Below are positions 1-6,213 of a stretch of DNA of 11,402 bases, one piece after another. Below the pieces are notes generated by a model. That model worked only from the letters and a program-made list of their open reading frames with translations, searched no databases and was not told the origin of the DNA. The stretch's first letter is position 1, and each line of letters opens with the position of its first letter. The stretch spans positions 1 through 11,402 of the forward strand of contig CAJUMT010000107.1 of assembly GCA_910587495.1 (NCBI GenBank), in the 5' to 3' direction. A program made the position numbers and the translations under genes. Source of the DNA: an uncultured Lachnospiraceae bacterium. Its GTDB lineage: Bacteria > Bacillota_A > Clostridia > Lachnospirales > Lachnospiraceae.

Positions 1-681
1 TTCGGATATCGGATGGGCAAGGCAAGATATGAAGTCAGTCCTGAAAATGCGCCTTATGTGCAGGATATTTTTTCTGATTTTCTAAAGGGAATGACTTTTC
101 GCCAGATTGCTCAAAAACTGAATCTGGCAGGTGTATCGACAGCCAGAGGCAATGCGTTTGAACCCCGCACGATAAAATATATCCTTGGCAATCCCGTCTA
201 CGCTGGTATGCAAAGACGACGACTGCACGCTTCCGTTCCTAAAAGTTCTCTGTCAGTGGTTCCGGCTCTGCATGAACCGCTTATAACAAAAGAGACGTTC
301 CAAAAAACCCAGGAACGTCTCCGTATGATGCAAAAAATCCATGTAAATAATACTGCTGCCCCCGCCTCTTTTATGCTGCAAGGGCTGGTGCGCTGCAGTT
401 CCTGCCATTCCGTATTGACCTGGAGCAAAAAAGGCCATTCACTGCAGTGCTGCAAATATACCCGCGGCCAGTGTTTCAGGAGCCATAGCATCTCCATCCA
501 AAAGCTCAATACCGCGGTTCTTAAAAAACTTTCTGCGGATCTGACTTTGCCCGGTCTTTTAAAATGGCTGCAAAGACACGAAGTGTCAGAAAATGAAAAG
601 AATACAATGCTGCGCTCTTTTATATCTGAAATCATATTCTCGCGCAAAGAATGTACCTTCTGTATCCAATACTATATATGA
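1..681 (+). CDS. Large serine recombinase, C-terminal part (5' end outside window)
   Basis: This is the C-terminal 226 residues of a large serine recombinase, the class of DNA integrase that inserts or excises phages, skin-like elements and other mobile DNA. The frame is open from base 1 and starts with FGYR, a motif typical of the region just after the catalytic domain, so the gene is cut by the window edge and the ATG at 13 is internal. Visible parts are the recombinase DNA-binding domain (about residues 1-100, including FRQIAQKLNLAGVSTARG and IKYILGNPVYAG) and a zinc ribbon with CSSC (Cys132, Cys135) and later cysteines at 150/151 and 158. A short helical linker and a final beta strand follow. 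The catalytic serine lies outside the window. It ends 14 bases from the convergent trkH stop. The family call is firm; which element it belongs to, and whether it is active, cannot be told here. Confidence 0.9.
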   Translation, partial: FGYRMGKARYEVSPENAPYVQDIFSDFLKGMTFRQIAQKLNLAGVSTARGNAFEPRTIKYILGNPVYAGMQRRRLHASVPKSSLSVVPALHEPLITKETFQKTQERLRMMQKIHVNNTAAPASFMLQGLVRCSSCHSVLTWSKKGHSLQCCKYTRGQCFRSHSISIQKLNTAVLKKLSADLTLPGLLKWLQRHEVSENEKNTMLRSFISEIIFSRKECTFCIQYYI

Positions 682-695
682 TATTATTTTCTCCA

Positions 696-2141
696 TCAGG
701 ACCATTGTCTTTTCTTTACGCAAAGAGCGCCCAGAATCAGCATCGGAAATATCTCCAGTCTGCCTGCCAGCATGTCAAAGATCAACACCAGCTTGGAAAG
801 ATTCGAAAATATGGAAAAGTTCTGTGTCGGCCCCACCAGATTGAGGCCCGGGCCTATATTATTAATTGCCGAAGCAACCGCCGTAAAATTCGTCACCCCA
901 TCCAGTCCATCCAGGGATATAAGCAGCGTTGACAGACTAAAAATCAGAAAATACGCAATCAAAAATACATTAATCGAACGAAGCACTTCATGTTCCACCG
1001 GTTTTCCTTCAAAGCGCGTCTTCCGCACATTCCTTGGATGAATGATAAATGCCAATTCTTTTGCCACGGTTTTTATCATAATCATAATCCTAGACACCTT
1101 AATACCGCCTCCGGTACTTCCGGCGCAGGCACCTATAAACATAAGCACCACTAGTACCGTACGCGAAAATTCCGGCCACAGATCAAAATCCACCGTAGAA
1201 AACCCGGTCGTCGTAATAATAGACGCTACCTGAAAACCGGCGTCAAGCACCGTCTTTCCCAAATTCGCAAAAGCAGAAAATGTATTGAACGAAATCAATG
1301 CCACCGAAGCCAGGATGATCCCCAGATAAGCCCGCATTTCTTCACAGTGCAGCGCTTCTTTCATACTCCCGGAATAAACCAGGAAATACACATTAAAATT
1401 GACGCCAAAAAGAATCATAAATATGGTAAGTATAATCTGCGTCACCGCGTTGTAAGCTTCCGCGCTGCTGTTTAAAACACCAAAACCTCCGGTCCCGGCT
1501 GTCGCAAAAGCCAGATTGACAGAGTCAAACAGCGGGCATCCGGACAACAGCAAACATACCATTTCCGCAATCGTCATACAAAAATAAATTACATACAAAA
1601 TCTTGGCCGTACTGCGCACTTTGGGTACCAGTTTTCCCACAGAAGGCCCGGGGCTTTCCGCCCGCATCAAATACATACTGGAAGGACCTGCCACGGGCAG
1701 GATCGCCAGCATAAAAACCAGGACTCCCATACCGCCGATCCAGTGTGAAAAGCTTCTCCACATAAGGATCGCACGAGGCAGACTTTCTACATCATTTAAA
1801 ATCGTGGCCCCTGTAGTAGTAAAACCGGAGACAATCTCAAAAAGCGCATCCATCGGGTTAGGAAAATATCCGCTGAAATACAGTGGTATCGCCCCGCATA
1901 TACTCAGCACAATCCAGCAGAGCGCAACGCTGACATAACCCTCCGAAGAAAATATTGTAACATTTTCAGGCTTTCTGCCTTTTAAAAGCTGTCCCATTAC
2001 AAGGCACAACAAAGCCGCACCTGCAAAAGCCCAAATGCATTTTTCATGGTACAAAAGGGCGGTCAGTGCCGGCAATGCAAAAAATACCGCTTCCATGCGG
2101 ATCATATTTCCAACAATATAACGTATCATTTTATAGTTCAT
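696..2141 (-). CDS. trkH: TrkH-family potassium uptake channel subunit
   Basis: This is the membrane subunit of a Trk/Ktr potassium uptake system, which forms the K+ pathway and is gated by the cytoplasmic TrkA subunit encoded just upstream. At 481 residues it has normal family length and many hydrophobic helices. The four pore loops of the superfamily are visible: TTTGAT (about 108), GTGGFG (216), TTTGFS (310) and NNIGPG (427). The C-terminal GRLE motif is also present. I chose the ATG at 2141 because it follows the trkA stop by 19 bases, has AAAGG upstream, and starts the conserved N-terminus (MNYKMIRYIVGNM). An open frame reaches 2183 but would overlap trkA. The last ten or so residues, after FPMLIL, do not look like the usual FSP-W ending. 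Transcription is probably shared with trkA. Confidence 0.95.
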   Translation of the reverse strand: MNYKMIRYIVGNMIRMEAVFFALPALTALLYHEKCIWAFAGAALLCLVMGQLLKGRKPENVTIFSSEGYVSVALCWIVLSICGAIPLYFSGYFPNPMDALFEIVSGFTTTGATILNDVESLPRAILMWRSFSHWIGGMGVLVFMLAILPVAGPSSMYLMRAESPGPSVGKLVPKVRSTAKILYVIYFCMTIAEMVCLLLSGCPLFDSVNLAFATAGTGGFGVLNSSAEAYNAVTQIILTIFMILFGVNFNVYFLVYSGSMKEALHCEEMRAYLGIILASVALISFNTFSAFANLGKTVLDAGFQVASIITTTGFSTVDFDLWPEFSRTVLVVLMFIGACAGSTGGGIKVSRIMIMIKTVAKELAFIIHPRNVRKTRFEGKPVEHEVLRSINVFLIAYFLIFSLSTLLISLDGLDGVTNFTAVASAINNIGPGLNLVGPTQNFSIFSNLSKLVLIFDMLAGRLEIFPMLILGALCVKKRQWS

Positions 2142-2160
2142 ACTACATGCCCGCCTTTGT

Positions 2161-3546
2161 CTAACGTGAGGGGGACGCTGCATGCGGCTTACTTAAAATA
2201 TCACAGATATCTTTCAGTTTTCCGCACTTAGTTGTTATGATAATCACAGAGTCTCCCACTTTCATGCAGTCCTGGCCTTTTGGAATAATGACTTTCCCTT
2301 TTCGATAGATCGCGCATACCAACAGGTTAGATTTGAGTTCCAACTCAAGAAGCGGGATGTCCGTGATCTCCCCTTTCTCTTTTATAATAAATTCCAGCGC
2401 TTCTACATTCCCATCCACCAGCCTGTACAAAGTCTCCACATTGCTTCCAATAGAATTCTGCATGGCGCGCACATACTGCAAAATGCTCTCTGCCGTAATA
2501 TGCTTGGGGTGGATAATACTCCCAATATTTAACGTTGAGATTATCGTATCATAAGTATTGCTGCTGACTTTAGTGATCATCTTGGCCTTACTCATACTTT
2601 TAGCATAAAGAGAAAGCATTACATTTTCTTCGTCCATATCTGTAAGCGCCACGAACCCCTGGGCATCCGCAAGCCCTTCTTCCGCCAAAAGTTCCTGATC
2701 CGTACCGTCTCCATGGATGATCATAGCTTTAGGCAGCAGATCGCACAACGCCTCACAGCGTTCCCGGTTCTTCTCCACGATCTTCACATCAATGCCCATT
2801 TCCAGAAGCCTTCTCGTCAGGTAAAAGCAAAGTTTTCCTCCGCCAATAATCATGGTATTTTTCACCTGGTTTGTCTGAATACCGATCTGACGAAAAAATC
2901 TACTGGCATTTTTCGGAGATGCGACAATAGATATGGTATCGTTGGCCCGAAGTCTGGATTCACCGCCCGGTATCATAATCTGATTCTCCCGCTCTACGAC
3001 ACAGATCAGGACTTCACACTGGGACAATACAGACAGGCTTTTAATTTGCTGGTCGCACAGAGGATTTTCCTCATCTATGCGAAACCGCAAAAGCTCGATC
3101 CGTCCTCTGGCAAAAGTATCAATATCAATAGCTGAAGGAAAACGCAAAAGCCGCGCCATCTCCAAAGCCGCCGCGCCTTCCGGATTAATAATCATGGAAA
3201 GTCCTAACTCCTCTTTGATATGCTGAACTTCCTGATAATAAACCGGATTTCTTACTCTGGCGATGGTCTGGCATCCTCCGGCTTTTTTCGCAACCAGACA
3301 GCACAGCAGATTCACTTCATCCGCGTTCGTCACCGCAATTAAGAGATCCGCTTTTTCAATACCCGCATCCTTCTGGATATTGTAGCTTGCCCCATTGCCA
3401 ACAAGCCCTCTGACATCGGCAACATTGGTCACATGCTGAATCACTCCCGGCCTTTGATCGATTACCGTGATATCGTGCCCCTCCCGGCTTAGCTGCTCCG
3501 CAAGAGTTCCTCCCACTTTGCCGCAGCCTGCAATTATGATATACAT
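2161..3546 (-). CDS. trkA: TrkA, NAD-binding regulatory subunit of K+ uptake
   Basis: This cytoplasmic regulator binds nucleotide and gates the TrkH channel. Its 461 residues form two tandem RCK units, each a Rossmann fold followed by a TrkA_C domain, the usual full-length TrkA layout. The first Rossmann motif is GCGKVG (7-12), followed by a beta strand ending in an acidic residue (VIDQ). The second begins at MIIGGGKLC (about 232), where the third glycine position is Cys. The second acidic strand end is VEKN. The start at 3546 is forced, because an in-frame TAA lies four codons upstream. The AGGAGG upstream sits 13 bases from this ATG, farther than ideal. A sigma-A-like promoter (3612-3640) and a palindromic leader lie upstream. 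It is the first gene of the trkA-trkH unit. Confidence 0.95.
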   Translation of the reverse strand: MYIIIAGCGKVGGTLAEQLSREGHDITVIDQRPGVIQHVTNVADVRGLVGNGASYNIQKDAGIEKADLLIAVTNADEVNLLCCLVAKKAGGCQTIARVRNPVYYQEVQHIKEELGLSMIINPEGAAALEMARLLRFPSAIDIDTFARGRIELLRFRIDEENPLCDQQIKSLSVLSQCEVLICVVERENQIMIPGGESRLRANDTISIVASPKNASRFFRQIGIQTNQVKNTMIIGGGKLCFYLTRRLLEMGIDVKIVEKNRERCEALCDLLPKAMIIHGDGTDQELLAEEGLADAQGFVALTDMDEENVMLSLYAKSMSKAKMITKVSSNTYDTIISTLNIGSIIHPKHITAESILQYVRAMQNSIGSNVETLYRLVDGNVEALEFIIKEKGEITDIPLLELELKSNLLVCAIYRKGKVIIPKGQDCMKVGDSVIIITTKCGKLKDICDILSKPHAASPSR

Positions 3547-3554
3547 CTTACCAT
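3534..3554 (-). other. Possible six-codon upstream ORF overlapping trkA start
   Basis: An ATG at 3554 opens the frame MVRCIS and stops at TAA (3536-3534), out of frame with trkA and overlapping its first codons. The shared GGAGG (3564-3560) is 5 bases from this ATG but 13 bases from the trkA ATG, so this tiny frame has the better-placed ribosome site. It could be a translational coupler or leader peptide, or simply coincidence. Confidence 0.25.
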
Positions 3555-3570
3555 CTTATCCTCCTGCTCC

Positions 3571-3606
3571 TAAAAGTTAACTGCCCCGTGTGATCCGGAA
3601 CTTTTA
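3571..3606 (-). promoter_or_regulatory. Inverted repeat in the trkA leader
   Basis: A perfect 8-base inverted repeat, TAAAAGTT and AACTTTTA, is separated by 20 bases (3571-3578 and 3599-3606). It starts at about the predicted trkA transcription start and ends directly before the GGAGCAGGAGG ribosome site. In RNA it could form an AU-rich stem with a small CCG/CGG stem inside the loop. In DNA it could be an operator. No known riboswitch is recognised. Confidence 0.45.
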
Positions 3607-3611
3607 TAGTA

Positions 3612-3640
3612 AATATAACACCACACATAGAAAACTGCAA
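3612..3640 (-). promoter_or_regulatory. Sigma-A-like promoter of trkA-trkH
   Basis: TTGCAG (3640-3635) and TATATT (3617-3612) are separated by exactly 17 bases. Transcription would start near 3605, giving a leader of about 60 bases before trkA. The -35 box begins only five bases after the stop of the truncated cotJC, so the promoter sits right at the probable break in that gene. Confidence 0.65.
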
Positions 3641-3644
3641 TATT

Positions 3645-3761
3645 CTACCCTATCTTTTTGCAATCCGGACCTCCAAACTGCGTGATGATTAATTTCGCCA
3701 GCGCCGGATCTGCCTGTTTAATATTTACCGGATATTCCAGACGTTTTTCATAATTCCACAT
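3645..3761 (-). pseudogene. cotJC: Truncated cotJC, N-terminal 33 codons plus stray tail
   Basis: CotJC is a spore-coat protein of the manganese-catalase family, normally about 190 residues and encoded last in the cotJABC operon. Here the ATG directly follows the cotJB stop (TAA then ATG). The translation starts MWNYEKRLEYPVNIKQADP and continues through IITQFGGPD, a clear match to the CotJC N-terminus as I know it. After residue 33 the expected continuation (a GE-L-AS-RYL-like helix carrying metal ligands) is missing. Instead the frame reads CKKIG and stops at 3645. None of the metal-binding ferritin-like core is present, so this product cannot be a catalase. The reading frame up to the break is clean, which fits a recent loss or a split gene rather than long decay. 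The rest of cotJC is not elsewhere in this window. Confidence 0.85.
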
Positions 3762-4031
3762 TTAGCAGGCGCCTCCTTCCCAGGGCCAGGGTTCGTTGAC
3801 CCATTCCCACATCTGTTGATTTCCTCTGGCCGTCTCGATGGTCAAAGGGCCATACATAGACGCAAATTCCCGCAGCGCTTGCTGCCGCAACCGGTTATAT
3901 TCCTGAAAATAGGACAGCGCCGCCTGATCTGCCGGATGCGTATCCAGGTACAGATTCACCTCCTGCACCGCAAAGCTAACCATATTCACCCAGTCTAACA
4001 TCTGCTGTCTGGTTGGTTGTTTCTGTGCCAC
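3762..4031 (-). CDS. cotJB: Spore coat protein CotJB
   Basis: CotJB is a small protein of the inner spore coat or outer forespore membrane region, made with CotJA and CotJC in the mother cell. The 89-residue product shows the family pattern: an N-terminal helix (LDWVNMVSFAVQEVNLYLDT), then HPAD-AALSYF-EYN, then YGPLT and a Trp-rich C-terminus ending WVNEPWPWEGGAC. I chose the GTG at 4031. It overlaps the cotJA stop as TAGTG, and GAGAGGGGGG lies eight or nine bases upstream. An in-frame GTG at 4040 would sit inside that ribosome site. The one-base overlap suggests translational coupling with cotJA. The gene looks intact although its partner cotJC is broken. Confidence 0.93.
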   Translation of the reverse strand: MAQKQPTRQQMLDWVNMVSFAVQEVNLYLDTHPADQAALSYFQEYNRLRQQALREFASMYGPLTIETARGNQQMWEWVNEPWPWEGGAC

Positions 4032-4231
4032 TATCTGCACCCCCCTCTCACACCCAAAAACGGTTTATCCAGTTCCGGGAATATTGTTCCGGTCGCCAGA
4101 CCTTTCTCCAAATCATATACGGAATACCAGTTCTGCCATGGCACATAGGCCATAGCCACCGGAAATTCTTCCATGCACCCAAACATTTGGGGCATGGGAC
4201 GACTTCCTGAAAATCTCTGATTCTCTGCCAA
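4031..4231 (-). CDS. cotJA: Spore coat-associated protein CotJA
   Basis: CotJA is the first gene of the cotJ spore-coat operon. Its 66 residues match the family length and carry the signature stretches AMAYVPWQNW and GTIFPELDKPFLG. It starts with TTG at 4231: no ATG is available nearby in frame, and AGAGAGGA lies nine bases upstream. A mother-cell-type promoter candidate lies at 4263-4290, just after the terminator of the upstream gene, so the operon probably has its own sporulation-timed start. The exact role of CotJA is not well defined in any species; the assignment rests on the sequence signature and on cotJB next to it. Confidence 0.93.
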   Translation of the reverse strand: MAENQRFSGSRPMPQMFGCMEEFPVAMAYVPWQNWYSVYDLEKGLATGTIFPELDKPFLGVRGGCR

Positions 4232-4262
4232 TTTACAAAATCCTCTCTTTTTTTCTTCTATT

Positions 4263-4290
4263 TATCTTATGTGCGTACAAGAGATATGGT
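4263..4290 (-). promoter_or_regulatory. Candidate mother-cell sigma (K/E-type) promoter of cotJ
   Basis: CATAAGATA (4271-4263) fits the sigma-K -10 pattern CATA-N3-TA, and an AC pair (4290-4289) lies 17 bases upstream, as expected for its -35. A CATATCT (4288-4282) resembles a sigma-E -35 but is only about 10-11 bases from the -10. The cotJ operon of Bacillus subtilis is under mother-cell control. The motif is short, so the call is tentative. Confidence 0.4.
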
Positions 4291-4297
4291 TCACGAC

Positions 4298-4325
4298 AAA
4301 AAACCGCCCTTTATGCAAAGAGCGG
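4298..4325 (-). terminator. Rho-independent terminator after the rhomboid-like gene
   Basis: In the minus-strand transcript, CCGC-CTTT-type arms pair over eight base pairs with one internal mismatch around a four-base loop (4304-4325). The stem is followed directly by six U residues (4303-4298). It lies about 20 bases past the stop of the 4347-5216 gene and separates it from the cotJ operon. Confidence 0.88.
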
Positions 4326-4346
4326 CGCTTATATTATCATCTTATA

Positions 4347-5216
4347 TTATTTTCTGTGCTCATGGGTAAACAGGTGATCCTGGCAATATTCGTAATCCCC
4401 CCTACATTGGGAACAGAAACGAAATTCCAGGTCTTCCCCATCCGCTTCCGTCCTTCCGCAGACGGCACAACGATGATGGGAACTTTTTACAGCGGCAACC
4501 CTGATTTTCTTCGTATATGTCTTGCGACGGCGGATATCTTTAGGCGAAAATGTACTGCGGCGGGTAGCCAAAAAGAAAATAATAAAATTCAAAAAGGAAA
4601 CCAGCGCTTCCACGCTGTTGGCAGGTGTCGCCAATATGCCAAACTGCAAAAGAGACACCCAGGTAGGCGAATTTACAGGCACTAAAAAGCCGGCGACAAT
4701 CGAAATAGCAAAATAAAGTCCATTAGCATAGCCAAGCCATTTACACTTGATCGGCAAAATAAAAAACAGTAAAAACTGCACGTCAGGGAACAAAGCCGCA
4801 AAAGCAAAAAACAGCGACATATTCAGATACATAGTTCCGTAAGACATATTGATACCTGTTACCAGATAAATGGCAAGACAGGCCAGAACGTGCAAGATTA
4901 CACCCGAAAAAAAATAAAGGTTAAATTTAAAGGCACCCCATTGGTATTCCAGCATCTTACCGATCATATAATACAGGTACAGAGAAAAGAAAATAAATAT
5001 AAAGCTTCCGCTGGGAGGCTGGATCAAAAAGGTAAAAACCCTCCAAACCTCTCCATGCAGGATCGCGTATGCATCCAGCGACAAATACCGTGCATACAGC
5101 TCCGGTGATGCCACCTGCACCACAAATCCCAACGCATACAATATGATGATATAATACATCAAATTGGGGATCGCATATCTTCCGAACCTGCGCTCCATCC
5201 TGTCAATCCATCTCAT
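4347..5216 (-). CDS. Rhomboid-like membrane protein with C-terminal zinc ribbon, probably not a protease
   Basis: This 289-residue integral membrane protein has about six hydrophobic segments between residues 20 and 217. The first long loop has HGEVWRVFTFLI (54-65), resembling the WR motif of rhomboid proteases. The protease residues are not apparent: there is no GxSG where TM4 should be (LNMSLFFAFAALFPD, about 131-145), and the last helix shows no catalytic His. After TM6 comes a basic linker (219-244). It is followed by a cytosolic zinc-ribbon-like tail with CxxC at 250/253 and 268/271, plus C278, H281, H285 and H287, which could bind a second metal. It may act as a non-catalytic rhomboid, as derlins and iRhoms do in other organisms, but the substrate is unknown. 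AAAGGG lies ten bases before the ATG. It has its own promoter (5249-5277) and terminator, so it is a single-gene unit. Confidence 0.75.
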   Translation of the reverse strand: MRWIDRMERRFGRYAIPNLMYYIIILYALGFVVQVASPELYARYLSLDAYAILHGEVWRVFTFLIQPPSGSFIFIFFSLYLYYMIGKMLEYQWGAFKFNLYFFSGVILHVLACLAIYLVTGINMSYGTMYLNMSLFFAFAALFPDVQFLLFFILPIKCKWLGYANGLYFAISIVAGFLVPVNSPTWVSLLQFGILATPANSVEALVSFLNFIIFFLATRRSTFSPKDIRRRKTYTKKIRVAAVKSSHHRCAVCGRTEADGEDLEFRFCSQCRGDYEYCQDHLFTHEHRK

Positions 5217-5248
5217 AGAAAATATTCCCTTTCTTCGTTTGTCTGACT

Positions 5249-5277
5249 ATTCTACCACAGCAAAAGGAATTAATCAA
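5249..5277 (-). promoter_or_regulatory. Sigma-A-like promoter of the rhomboid-like gene
   Basis: TTGATT (5277-5272) and TAGAAT (5254-5249) are separated by 17 bases. Transcription would start near 5242, giving a leader of about 26 bases. The -35 box starts six bases after the xerD-like stop. Confidence 0.65.
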
Positions 5278-5283
5278 TGGGGA

Positions 5284-6165
5284 CTACCCTCTTGGATGCA
5301 CTTTACTGTATTCTGTCTTGGCTCCCGGCAAAAAACCTGCATAAACTTGTGTAGCCGTCAGACCCGAATGGCCTAAAATCTCCTGAATTGTCTGAAGCTG
5401 CGCACCGTTGGAAGCCATATGGGCAGCGCAGGAATGGCGGAACATTCTTGGAGTAATATCTTTTTCAATCCCCGCCTTCTCCGCATAACTTTTAAGAACC
5501 TTCCAAAATCCTTGTCTGCTCATCTCTGCTCCCGAACAGTTCAAAAACAGAAGATTCGTACTTTTTTGTTTCAAAAAAGCGTCACGCCCTTTATCCAGAT
5601 ATTGCATCAACGCTTTTCCTGCTTTGGCGCCAAAAGGCACCATCCGCTCTCTGTCCCGTTCCCTGCAAATGATCCATCCAAAGCGCAGATTCACATCCCC
5701 CACATTCAGGTGGATCAATTCACTGACACGCATTCCTGTCGCATATAAAAGTTCCAGCATGGCTTTATCACGATATCCTTTGGGTGAATCTAACGACGGC
5801 TGTTCCAACAGATATTCCATTTCCTGTATGCTCAGAATTCCTGGCATACGTTTCTCTACTTTGGGTGCTTTCAAAAACACAGCCGGGTCTTGTTCCATCC
5901 TGCGGCCACGCACCAGATATTCAAAAAAAGCTTTCATAGAAGCGATATAACGGGAAATTGTAGAAGCCGCCATTCCGCTTTTTTCCAAATACAGGATATA
6001 AGAGTTCAGAGCCGTAGCTGTAACTGCGGCTGCGGACTCTACTCCCTGTCCTCGTAAATAAATTGCCATCTTCGCAAGATCACTGTGATAAGACATCTCT
6101 GTATTGCGGGACACTTTCTTTTCATCCCTTAAGTAGTTCATAAAATATTGTATTTCGTCATCCAT
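5284..6165 (-). CDS. xerD: Tyrosine recombinase of the XerC/XerD type, divergent active site
   Basis: This 293-residue protein has the size and two-domain layout of XerC/XerD, which resolve chromosome dimers at dif. The N-terminal SAM-like domain (about 1-90) includes NTEMSYHSDLAKMAIYL and STISRYIASMKAFFEYL. The catalytic domain carries Arg146 (ATGMRVSEL), Arg243, His266 (ILGHSGLTATQVY) and the nucleophile Tyr275. Two positions are unusual. The beta-hairpin GKG-KER reads RERDRER (168-174) with no lysine, and the first residue of HxxR is Arg240 (TPRMFRHS). I chose the ATG at 6165, which has GAGGG seven bases upstream; the frame upstream opens only with a TTG at 6189 lacking such a site. It follows spoIIM by 48 bases and is probably in the proC-spoIIM row. 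The xerD name is by family and position near spoIIM; it may be a paralogue. Confidence 0.85.
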   Translation of the reverse strand: MDDEIQYFMNYLRDEKKVSRNTEMSYHSDLAKMAIYLRGQGVESAAAVTATALNSYILYLEKSGMAASTISRYIASMKAFFEYLVRGRRMEQDPAVFLKAPKVEKRMPGILSIQEMEYLLEQPSLDSPKGYRDKAMLELLYATGMRVSELIHLNVGDVNLRFGWIICRERDRERMVPFGAKAGKALMQYLDKGRDAFLKQKSTNLLFLNCSGAEMSRQGFWKVLKSYAEKAGIEKDITPRMFRHSCAAHMASNGAQLQTIQEILGHSGLTATQVYAGFLPGAKTEYSKVHPRG

Positions 6166-6213
6166 CTTCTTTCCCTCAATACAAAACAAGTACCTTTCAT
6201 GTTCTTTGTTTTC

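Noticed and set aside
198..647. Minus-strand open frame opposite the serine recombinase
   Set aside because: The plus-strand frame has clear recombinase and zinc-ribbon motifs; the antisense translation has none.
714..729. 16-base near-repeat (one mismatch) between the trkH end and the terminator at 4309-4324
   Set aside because: Considered as a mobile or junction repeat, but in 11.4 kb about one such pair is expected by chance on both strands, and the similarity stops at once on each side.
5221..5275. Imperfect inverted repeat (ATTCC-TTT and AAA-GGAAT) after the xerD-like gene as a terminator
   Set aside because: The arms are almost 40 bases apart and no U tract follows; the stretch is better explained as the promoter and leader of the next gene.
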